Shown here piece after piece: positions 18,349-25,480 of a stretch of 41,967 nt of DNA (within the stretch, counting starts at the first letter, position 1; the number at the start of each line of letters is the position of its first letter). Origin of the DNA: Firmicutes bacterium UBA4845 (GTDB lineage: Bacteria; Bacillota; Clostridia; Tissierellales; Sedimentibacteraceae); the NCBI GenBank assembly GCA_002399975.1, contig DHER01000063.1, positions 1-41,967 on the forward strand, given 5' to 3'. Below the pieces are notes generated by a model. That model was not told the origin of the DNA. It did not search any database and was given only the letters and a program-made list of their open reading frames with translations. The position numbers were made by a program, and so were the translations under genes.

Positions 18349-18377
18349 ATTATAACACATAGGAATTTTTCTCTCAA
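18349..18377 (-). promoter_or_regulatory. Promoter of the pcrA operon
   Basis: On the minus strand, TTGAGA (18377-18372) and TATAAT (18354-18349) with a 17-base spacer; the -10 is preceded by TGT, an extended -10. Matches are 5 of 6 and 6 of 6. The gap 18306-18737 also holds the divergent sigma-54 control region. Confidence 0.7.
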
Positions 18378-18545
18378 CAAATTTAAAAAGATACTGGAAA
18401 CAGCTGTAATTATATAATAAACTTATATAGATTTTAATACTTGATTTTGAAATTTTCCATTCTTCAAAATTAATGATAAGATATGTTATATTTATTCCAA
18501 AATTAGACAAAATAAAATAATTTAAAAACGTTTTCTAGTTTTTAT

Positions 18546-18632
18546 GGAATATATATAATCCATATGGATTGATATCATTCCTAATAAATGTTTAAATTAT
18601 GAAGATTTTAATGTTTGGAATGTAATTATTCC
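18546..18632. promoter_or_regulatory. Three 16-bp imperfect palindromes, candidate activator sites
   Basis: GGAATATATATAATCC (18546-18561), GGATTGATATCATTCC (18566-18581) and GGAATGTAATTATTCC (18617-18632) share the form GGAAT-N6-ATTCC, the third with perfect arms. Their starts are 20 and 51 bases apart. They lie roughly 90 to 175 bases upstream of the predicted sigma-54 transcription start, the usual place for enhancer sites. Binding by the TyrR-like activator encoded downstream is inferred. Confidence 0.55.
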
Positions 18633-18694
18633 ATTAATTAATTACAAAAATACAAACAAATGGCTTTAACCCTTAATAAAACGCATAAATTTAA

Positions 18695-18711
18695 TTGGCA
18701 TATTTATTGCT
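18695..18711 (+). promoter_or_regulatory. Sigma-54 (-24/-12) promoter
   Basis: TTGGCATATTTATTGCT fits the 17-base sigma-54 pattern YTGGCACGRNNNTTGCW with GG and GC at the required spacing; three less important positions differ. The transcript would start near 18722, close to the AAGGAG ribosome site of the regulator at 18722-18727, so the leader is very short. Confidence 0.7.
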
Positions 18712-18737
18712 ACATAAATATAAGGAGATTTAGTAAT

Positions 18738-20279
18738 ATGAAAACTCGAAGAATAAAGATAACAACCAGTATAGACAGGCCTCATATAACCTATGATATA
18801 TTAACTGTACTGCATAGACATAATATAGGCATCGTAATGATGGAAGTATACACATATGTTATATATCTTAAGATCCCTATAATAGAACAAAATCTTTGGA
18901 AACAAATTCTTAAAGAAATGAATGAAATAGAGGGGTTTGAAAATGCTGAAGAAATTGATCTAATAGCTTTTGAAGAACGGATCATTGATATAAAAACCGT
19001 CTTGGACATTGTACCTCAAGGTGTAATGGTTTTAAACGCAAAAGGTAATATAAAGTATGCCAACAATTATGTAGCTGAGAAGATACTTAAAACCACTTCA
19101 GACAAACTTTCAAATATGCCCATAATAAATTATATTAAATCTGATAAAGTTAAACAGTTTATCAGAACCGCAGAAAAACTAAAATCAATAAGAAACTATG
19201 AGATTTCTTTAGGAAATCAAGTATACATGTTAAATATTCATCCTATTTTAAATGAAGAAAACGCTTTTTCCGGATATATGCTTTCTTTAAATGAGGTTAT
19301 AAATCAAGACAACTATCATAATCTAATAACTTTTGATGATATTATTGGTGAAAGCTATAAAATACGAGAGGTAATTGAACAAGCAAAACAATTTGCATTT
19401 GCTGATTCGCCAATATTAATTACAGGTGAAAGTGGTACCGGCAAAGAGCTATTTGCCAGAGCAATACATAATCTAAGCAACAGAAACAGCAAACCTTTTA
19501 TTGCAATTAATTGCGCTGCTATACCGGATCAGTTACTGGAAAGTGAATTGTTTGGATATGAAAGCGGATCCTTCACAGGGGGTAAAAAAGAAGGCAAAAA
19601 AGGTATTTTTGAATTAGGGGAATACGGAACTGTATTTTTAGATGAAATCGGTGAAATGGCACCGCATCTGCAGGCTAAATTGCTTAGAGTGCTTCAGGGA
19701 AAAAGTGTAAGAAGAATAGGCGGACATGAAGAAATACCTATTGATGTAAGAATAATAACAGCAACAAATAAAAATATAGATAAATTAATAAAAACAGATA
19801 AATTTAGATTAGATTTGCTTTATAGAATTAATACATTCCGAGTGGACATACCGCCATTGCGTAAAAGAAAGGAAGATATACCAATATTGGTTGAATATTT
19901 TACTGAAAACCATGCAAAAAGATACGGGAAAAACATTAAAGGCTTGGAACCAAAAGCAATGGAGAAACTAATTTCCTATAATTGGCCCGGGAATATAAGA
20001 GAACTTCAGAATGTCCTTGAAAGAGCGATAGCACTTACCGCCAACAAAACAATTAAAGAAAATGAGATTATGCTTAACTATAGTATAGAAATTAGCGAGC
20101 TTCCTGCTGATAAATCTTCTCTTTCTGATATGGTAGGCAACTATGAAAGGAAAATTATTCTTGAAGTATTGAAAAACAGCAGCAGCATCCGAGAAGCTGC
20201 AAGAAAGCTGGATGTTACTCACACCCTATTGATAAACAGGATAAAAAAATATAACATATCTAATGATGAATGGAAATGA
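18738..20279 (+). CDS. Sigma-54-dependent TyrR-like regulator (ACT-PAS-AAA-HTH)
   Basis: 513 residues. An N-terminal ACT-like domain (1 to about 75; KITTSIDRPHITYDILTVLHRHNIG split here as KITTSIDRPHITYDIL then TVLHRHNIG) suggests amino-acid sensing. A PAS domain follows (about 85-190), then the AAA+ domain (200-440) with Walker A GESGTGKE (230-237) and Walker B VFLDEIGEM, then a TyrR-type HTH (about 483-503; LDVTHTLLINRIKKY). The sigma-54 contact loop, normally GAFTGA, reads GSFTGG (277-282). The start at 18738 follows AAGGAG. It sits directly ahead of a transporter and methionine gamma-lyase, which it probably controls together with its own gene. Confidence 0.9.
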   Translation: MKTRRIKITTSIDRPHITYDILTVLHRHNIGIVMMEVYTYVIYLKIPIIEQNLWKQILKEMNEIEGFENAEEIDLIAFEERIIDIKTVLDIVPQGVMVLNAKGNIKYANNYVAEKILKTTSDKLSNMPIINYIKSDKVKQFIRTAEKLKSIRNYEISLGNQVYMLNIHPILNEENAFSGYMLSLNEVINQDNYHNLITFDDIIGESYKIREVIEQAKQFAFADSPILITGESGTGKELFARAIHNLSNRNSKPFIAINCAAIPDQLLESELFGYESGSFTGGKKEGKKGIFELGEYGTVFLDEIGEMAPHLQAKLLRVLQGKSVRRIGGHEEIPIDVRIITATNKNIDKLIKTDKFRLDLLYRINTFRVDIPPLRKRKEDIPILVEYFTENHAKRYGKNIKGLEPKAMEKLISYNWPGNIRELQNVLERAIALTANKTIKENEIMLNYSIEISELPADKSSLSDMVGNYERKIILEVLKNSSSIREAARKLDVTHTLLINRIKKYNISNDEWK

Positions 20280-20334
20280 TAACTTTTAAATAAAGGGGCA
20301 AAGGGTTATAATTAATATTATAAGGAGGCATAAA

Positions 20335-21717
20335 ATGGATGATTTAAATAAACAAAAAGTCAAAGGTTCAGCATTATTGCCATTTTTAATTTTTATTATA
20401 GTTTATATGGGAACAGGGATTTTCCTTCAAGCTAAAGGTGTGGACATGGCATTCTATCAACTTCCTGCACCAGTAGCGGCAATGGCGGCAATTATATTCG
20501 CATTTATATTATTTGAAGGAAAAATGGATGAAAAGTTTGATACATTTATTGAGGGCTGCGGAAACGAAAACATAACCATAATGTGCATCATATATCTTTT
20601 AGCAGGTGCTTTTTCCACTGTTTCAGAAGCCATGGGTGCTGTTGATTCAACAGTAAATTTTGCACTGACTTTAATTCCGGCACAATATATAACCATGGGT
20701 ATTTTTATTATTTCCTGTTTTATATCTTTAGCAACAGGTACTTCTGTAGGCACCGTAGTTGCAGTGGGACCTATAGCCGTAGGACTTGCTGAAAAAGGAG
20801 GACTGAACTTACCTCTTGTACTGGGAGCCCTTCTTGGCGGTGCCACATTTGGAGATAATTTATCAATAATTTCCGATACTACCATAGCGGCTACAAAAAT
20901 TTTAAACTGTAAAATGACGGATAAATTCAGAAGCAATTTAGTAATAGCAATACCATCTGCAATCGTTACATTAATATTGTTATTTATATTTGGTAAACCG
21001 GTAAACGAAGTTGCACCCACAACATATAAATACGATTTAATCAAAATAGTACCTTATATTCTAGTTTTAGCAACGGCAATCAAAGGGTTCAATGTATTCC
21101 TGGTTTTAACCGGAGGTATTTTATGTTCCGGGATCCTGGGTTTATTAAACGGGAGTTTTAATTTCATAGGCTTCGGGCAGCAAATATATGCAGGCTTTGA
21201 AAGCATGTTTGAAATATTTGTTTTGTCCATACTAATAGGCGGTCTTTCCCAGATGGTAAATAAAGAAGGTGGTATTCAATGGCTGCTGAATAAATTGGAT
21301 AAGAGAATGAAAGGAAGAAAATCAGGTGAACTTGGAATTGTTGCATTGGCATGCCTGGCAGATTTAGCAACTGCCAATAACACTGTAGCAATTATCATAA
21401 GTGCTCCCATTGCAAAGCAAATAGTAAACAAATTCAAAATAGATCCCAGAAGAACCGCCTCAATACTGGATATATTCGCATGTGTAGTACAGGGAATAAT
21501 CCCTTACGGAGCACAGATGTTAATTGCTGTGGGCTTTACAAATGGCGTCGTTTCACCAATTCAGGTAATACCGCAGACATGGTACTGTATAATCCTGGGT
21601 ATATTTGCCATCATATCAATTTATGTTCCGTATGCTGACAGATTTATTAAAAAAGATCCGTGGAACTTTGAACATGACGTGCCTATGAGTGAAGTGTTAG
21701 ATTTAAATGCTGATTAA
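20335..21717 (+). CDS. NhaC-family transporter, probably for methionine or another amino acid
   Basis: 460-residue membrane protein with about 11-12 hydrophobic segments. The pattern LATGTSVGTVVAVGPIAVGL and GGATFGDNLSIISDTTIAATKI is the NhaC/ion-transporter superfamily signature, where such proteins exchange Na+ or H+ and several move organic acids or amino acids (MleN malate/lactate, MetT methionine, TyrT tyrosine type). Given the methionine gamma-lyase gene next to it, methionine uptake is the best guess; plain Na+/H+ exchange is the alternative. AAGGAGG precedes the ATG. Only 55 bases separate it from the regulator gene, with no terminator seen, so it is likely co-transcribed. Confidence 0.8.
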   Translation: MDDLNKQKVKGSALLPFLIFIIVYMGTGIFLQAKGVDMAFYQLPAPVAAMAAIIFAFILFEGKMDEKFDTFIEGCGNENITIMCIIYLLAGAFSTVSEAMGAVDSTVNFALTLIPAQYITMGIFIISCFISLATGTSVGTVVAVGPIAVGLAEKGGLNLPLVLGALLGGATFGDNLSIISDTTIAATKILNCKMTDKFRSNLVIAIPSAIVTLILLFIFGKPVNEVAPTTYKYDLIKIVPYILVLATAIKGFNVFLVLTGGILCSGILGLLNGSFNFIGFGQQIYAGFESMFEIFVLSILIGGLSQMVNKEGGIQWLLNKLDKRMKGRKSGELGIVALACLADLATANNTVAIIISAPIAKQIVNKFKIDPRRTASILDIFACVVQGIIPYGAQMLIAVGFTNGVVSPIQVIPQTWYCIILGIFAIISIYVPYADRFIKKDPWNFEHDVPMSEVLDLNAD

Positions 21718-21852
21718 TTAATATAAAATTAATTTAAATATAAATTAACATCAGACCTGCAAATAAAAAATCAATAAGAAATTGATAATATTTGCAAAAA
21801 TTTTATGCATTTTAAGTATTACAATAAAACTATTATATCAGGAGGTAATATA

Positions 21853-23052
21853 ATGGATAAAACAAAATTAAGCAAAATGAGTTTTAGTACAAGGGCAGTA
21901 CATGCCGGATATAAAAAAAATGAATATGGAGCATTGGCAACTCCAATATATCAAACATCAACATTTATTTTTGATTCAGCAGAACAAGGCGGCAGGAGGT
22001 TCGCTCTTGAAGAAGACGGATATATCTATTCAAGGCTTGGAAATCCAACCAATACCCAATTGGAAGAAAAATTAGCCAATTTAGAAGGTGCAGAGGCGGC
22101 AATTTCCACATCATCTGGCATGGGTGCTATAACATCGGCCATTTGGTCACATGTTAAGTCTGGAGATCATATAGTAGCTGCAAAGACATTATATGGCTGT
22201 ACATTTTCTTTTTTAAACCATGGCTTGGAAAGATATGGCGTAGAAGTAACTTTTGTTGATACTTCGGATCCGGAAAACATAAGAAAAGCAATGAAAAAAA
22301 ATACAAAATTAATATATTTAGAAACGCCGGCAAATCCAAACATGCTTATATCAGACATAAACACTGCGGCAGAAATAGCTCATAAGCAGGAAGGATGTAT
22401 ACTTGTAGTAGATAATACTTATTGTACACCATACTTACAAAGGCCACTGGAATTAGGCGCGGATGTAGTAGTTCATTCTGCAACTAAATATCTGAACGGG
22501 CATGGAGATGTTATTGCGGGATTTGTTGCCGGATCTGCTGAATTCATATCTAATGTAAGATTTTTTGGCGTTAAAGACATGACAGGTTCTGTATTAAGTC
22601 CTTTTGACGCATACCTAATCAACAGGGGAATGAAAACACTGGATTTAAGAATGGAAAGGCACTGTGCCAATGCACAAAAAGTAGCTGAATTTTTGGAAGC
22701 ACACCCTGCAGTTGAAGTTGTAAAATATCCAGGGCTAAAAAGTTTTCCTCAATATGAATTAGCAAAAAAACAAATGCTGCTTCCCGGAGCAATGATAGCA
22801 TTTGAATTAAAAGGCGGATTAGAAGCCGGCAGAAAGCTAATGAACACAGTTGAATTATGTACATTAGCAGTAAGTTTGGGCGACTGTGAAACATTAATCC
22901 AACATCCTGCAACAATGACTCACTCTCCATATACACCTGAAGAAAGAGCAGCAAGCGGAATAGCGGAAGGTCTGGTTAGATTGTCGGTAGGCTTAGAGTC
23001 GGCAGATGACATAATTGATGATTTAAAACAGGCACTTGATAAATTAATATAA
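21853..23052 (+). CDS. Methionine gamma-lyase
   Basis: 399-residue PLP enzyme of the Cys/Met metabolism family. It splits L-methionine into methanethiol, 2-oxobutanoate and ammonia. C116 in TLYGCTFSF is the residue that marks methionine gamma-lyases within the family; Y59 and R61 (YIYSRLGNPT) bind the cofactor phosphate of the neighbouring subunit, and the PLP lysine is K212 in SATKYLNGHGD. The length and numbering follow the Pseudomonas enzyme almost residue for residue. The ATG at 21853 follows AGGAGG. The 135-base gap before it has no clear sigma-54 site, so it may be read from the upstream operon or from a weak promoter in the gap. A cystathionine lyase role is less likely. Confidence 0.93.
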   Translation: MDKTKLSKMSFSTRAVHAGYKKNEYGALATPIYQTSTFIFDSAEQGGRRFALEEDGYIYSRLGNPTNTQLEEKLANLEGAEAAISTSSGMGAITSAIWSHVKSGDHIVAAKTLYGCTFSFLNHGLERYGVEVTFVDTSDPENIRKAMKKNTKLIYLETPANPNMLISDINTAAEIAHKQEGCILVVDNTYCTPYLQRPLELGADVVVHSATKYLNGHGDVIAGFVAGSAEFISNVRFFGVKDMTGSVLSPFDAYLINRGMKTLDLRMERHCANAQKVAEFLEAHPAVEVVKYPGLKSFPQYELAKKQMLLPGAMIAFELKGGLEAGRKLMNTVELCTLAVSLGDCETLIQHPATMTHSPYTPEERAASGIAEGLVRLSVGLESADDIIDDLKQALDKLI

Positions 23053-23064
23053 AGTTATACAACT

Positions 23065-23088
23065 CCGGGGGTTCTAATAAACCCCCGG
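23065..23088. terminator. Strong GC-rich hairpin between convergent genes
   Basis: CCGGGGGTT (23065-23073) pairs perfectly with AACCCCCGG (23080-23088) around the loop CTAATA. It lacks a T run on either strand, but its position between the lyase gene and the convergent cobT gene suggests a bidirectional terminator or a barrier to antisense reading. Confidence 0.7.
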
Positions 23089-23128
23089 CAAAATCGTCAT
23101 CAAATACATAAAATAAAATACTGACAAA

Positions 23129-24178
23129 TTATACTGCTGCAATTCCGGATTCTTCAAATGTAGGCATAATGCTGTTCATATCAGTAGCCGCCTCTATTAT
23201 ATTAAATGCCAGGACTGCTCCTGAGCCTTCTCCCAACCTCATATTAAGATCAAGTATAGGTTTTAGGTTCACAATTTTCGATGCTATCACTGCAGCTTTC
23301 TCATTTGAAGAATGAGAAGGCAGTAAATACCCTTTAACCTTTGGTTCTATCATGCATGCAATTATGGCAGATACTGTAGAAATAAACCCATCAACAACTA
23401 CAGGTACAGAAGATGCTGCCGCACCTATTATAGTTCCGGACATTCCTGCAATTTCATACCCTCCTAATTTTGAAAGAATATCTAATGGATCATTTTTATC
23501 CGGTTTATTTATTTCAAGGGATCTTTTAATTACATCTATTTTACGTGCCAGCTTATATTTTGGCAGATTTGCTCCTACTCCTGTTACACGGCTTGGATCT
23601 AATCCTGTTACAACAGACAGTATTGCAGAACTGGGAGTTGTGTTGCCTATACCCATTTCTCCGGTTGCCAATATGTTTTTACCTTTTTTCACTTCAGCAT
23701 TTGCCGTTTCTATACCTACCTCAATTGCTCTTATTGCTTCATCCCTGGTCATTGCAGGTCCTTTTGCAATATTTTTTGTTCCATAAGCTATTTTCCTGTT
23801 TATAACATTTTTATTTTCAATATCAGCAGCCACACCTATATCGACAACAACTATGTCTGCTTTTGAAACATTGGCTAGTGCTCCGACGCCGGTTTTTTTT
23901 TCTGCAATATTTATAGTTTGTATCATTGTCACTGCCTGTTCCGCTGCAGCAATTCCCTCTTCGTATACTCCATGGTCTGCAGCCATTACTATGACAGATT
24001 TTTTATCAACTTTTGGATAAAGGCTGCCGGTTATGCCTGCCAACTGTATCTCAATTTCTTCTAATCTCCCGAGGCTTCCTATTGGCTTAATAAGACTGTC
24101 CACTCTTTCTTTAGCTTTTAACATTACATCCTCATCTAAACCTTTTACCTGCATTACTGACTTTTCTAATAAATTCAT
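23129..24178 (-). CDS. cobT: Nicotinate-nucleotide:dimethylbenzimidazole phosphoribosyltransferase
   Basis: 349-residue CobT, which activates the lower ligand base of cobalamin as its riboside phosphate. Recognisable motifs are KPIGSLGRLEEIEIQL, VMAADHGVYEEGIA, GEMGIGNTTPSSAI and the catalytic E317 in MRLGEGSGAVLAF, at the same number as in the Salmonella enzyme. AAGGAGG precedes the ATG. A cobalamin riboswitch with a terminator lies immediately upstream, so expression is expected to fall when B12 is plentiful. No other corrinoid gene is adjacent. Confidence 0.96.
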   Translation of the reverse strand: MNLLEKSVMQVKGLDEDVMLKAKERVDSLIKPIGSLGRLEEIEIQLAGITGSLYPKVDKKSVIVMAADHGVYEEGIAAAEQAVTMIQTINIAEKKTGVGALANVSKADIVVVDIGVAADIENKNVINRKIAYGTKNIAKGPAMTRDEAIRAIEVGIETANAEVKKGKNILATGEMGIGNTTPSSAILSVVTGLDPSRVTGVGANLPKYKLARKIDVIKRSLEINKPDKNDPLDILSKLGGYEIAGMSGTIIGAAASSVPVVVDGFISTVSAIIACMIEPKVKGYLLPSHSSNEKAAVIASKIVNLKPILDLNMRLGEGSGAVLAFNIIEAATDMNSIMPTFEESGIAAV

Positions 24179-24244
24179 AAATCCTCCTTTAATACAATAA
24201 TGATAATTTAGTGATAATTCTTTAATAAATCCTAAAAAATTTCT

Positions 24245-24276
24245 AAAAAAAAATCACATCAAACAAAGATGTGAAT
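24245..24276 (-). terminator. Riboswitch expression-platform terminator
   Basis: TCACATC (24254-24260) pairs with GATGTGA (24268-24274) around a 7-base loop; on the minus strand nine T residues follow (24253-24245). It lies between the aptamer and cobT, as expected for a transcriptional off-switch. Confidence 0.85.
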
Positions 24277-24302
24277 TTTCCATCATTCAGACATTAGTAC
24301 CG

Positions 24303-24457
24303 ATTTGAGGCAGGTCTCCTGACTTAGAATCATCGTTAACTGCACGCCTTCCCACAAAGGTGGCAAATGTGCATTAACTCATTCATTACAGTGGCGGGCC
24401 CGCACAAGATTTACACTTGTTTCCCTATTCTCTGTAAATATATACAGCACCTCAAAT
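24303..24457 (-). promoter_or_regulatory. Cobalamin (B12) riboswitch aptamer
   Basis: On the minus strand the B12 box AGTCAGGAGACCTGCC is present exactly (24324-24309), together with GCGGGCCCGCCACTGT in the core. Closing stem P1 is formed by ATTTGAGG (24457-24450) and CCTCAAAT (24310-24303). The aptamer binds adenosylcobalamin-type ligands and here controls cobT through the terminator at 24245-24276. Its 5' end is only about 33 bases from the surE stop codon, so its promoter must lie at or inside the surE end, or it is read through from surE. Confidence 0.95.
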
Positions 24458-24489
24458 GCTATTATCAATTAGTATTACTATATCATAAA

Positions 24490-25272
24490 TTATTCTGCAC
24501 CTTCTGCAAAAGCCGTCTCCTGCACCAAACCTGTATTTTTAAGATGATCTGCATACTGATAACTCTCATAATTAGGAGCAATAGGTGTAACAGAAATATA
24601 ACCTTTCTTTACAAAACCTATATCCGCATTTTCTTCCACCGACTTAGCATCCTTTAAATGCAGTTCATAACTGCTGACACCTGGGCTTAATTCTTTTTCC
24701 TCAAAATAAAACGGATACTGTCCTGGAGCCGATAATTTTGTACACACAATTCCCTTGAAATTTTCGGGACTGCAGGAAGGAATATTAACATTCAGCATGT
24801 ACCTAATGTCCATTGTTGTCTTAATATAGCGGGTTATGAAGTCGGCTAAATATATTCGGCATATATCGAAATTATTTCCATCCAGCGAAAGTGCAATAGA
24901 AGGTATTTTATACTGAAGTCCTTCAATGGCACCTGCAACCGTACCGGAGTATAATATGTCTCCTCCATAATTCGTTCCGTTGTTTATGCCTGAAAGTATA
25001 AGATCAGGTTTTTCAGGGAGTAAATTATTCAATGCTATACGGACACAATCTGCAGGAGTACTTCCAATACTCCATGCCCTTGTTGCATTCACAGGAAAAT
25101 CAGATTCTTCCACAATTATAGGTTCGTATATTGTTATGCCATGGGATACTGCACTTCTCTGCCTGTCAGGAGCAGCAACAAAAATTTCTCCAAAATCCTT
25201 AACAATATCAGTCAGTATTTCAATTCCTTCGGACAATATTCCATCGTCATTGGTTATTAATATCTTTAGCAT
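24490..25272 (-). CDS. surE: SurE 5'/3'-nucleotidase
   Basis: 260-residue SurE that removes phosphate from nucleoside 5'- and 3'-monophosphates and short polyphosphates. The metal site is visible as ILITNDDG (D9, D10), with further family motifs in RSAVSHGIT, SIGSTPADCVRIAL and LILSGINNGTNYG. AGAGGT precedes the ATG. It has its own promoter and is followed on the same strand by the B12 riboswitch and cobT. Confidence 0.94.
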   Translation of the reverse strand: MLKILITNDDGILSEGIEILTDIVKDFGEIFVAAPDRQRSAVSHGITIYEPIIVEESDFPVNATRAWSIGSTPADCVRIALNNLLPEKPDLILSGINNGTNYGGDILYSGTVAGAIEGLQYKIPSIALSLDGNNFDICRIYLADFITRYIKTTMDIRYMLNVNIPSCSPENFKGIVCTKLSAPGQYPFYFEEKELSPGVSSYELHLKDAKSVEENADIGFVKKGYISVTPIAPNYESYQYADHLKNTGLVQETAFAEGAE

Positions 25273-25305
25273 CGTATACCTCTGTCAATTATTATCAACA
25301 AGGGA

Positions 25306-25334
25306 ATTGTATCATGAAATACAAGTATTGTAAA
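25306..25334 (-). promoter_or_regulatory. Promoter of surE
   Basis: On the minus strand, TTTACA (25334-25329) and TACAAT (25311-25306) with a 17-base spacer and a TG one base before the -10 (extended -10). Both boxes match the consensus at 5 of 6 positions. Confidence 0.65.
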
Positions 25335-25395
25335 CAAAAAATCTAACTATTAAAAATGCTGCTTAATATGATGTAATTTTGTAACATTACAGATA

Positions 25396-25423
25396 TTTAC
25401 TATTAGGAAAAATAGTGTATAAT
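25396..25423 (+). promoter_or_regulatory. Promoter of the secreted DUF4886 gene
   Basis: TTTACT (25396-25401) and a perfect TATAAT (25418-25423) with a 16-base spacer. The start codon at 25481 lies about 50 bases downstream of the likely transcription start. Confidence 0.55.
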
Positions 25424-25480
25424 TAAAATGGCTATTTGAAAAGAATCACAAAGATTAATTACAAAAGAGGAGATGTCATA

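Noticed and set aside
20457..21044. 195-codon open frame antisense to the NhaC-family gene
   Set aside because: Mirror of a hydrophobic gene; no ribosome site and no recognisable protein pattern.
21718..21852. Second sigma-54 promoter or SAM riboswitch before methionine gamma-lyase
   Set aside because: The TTGATA...TTGCA stretch lacks the invariant GG, and no S-box core pattern is present.
23352..23786. 144-codon open frame antisense to cobT
   Set aside because: It overlaps conserved cobT sequence on the other strand and has no support of its own.
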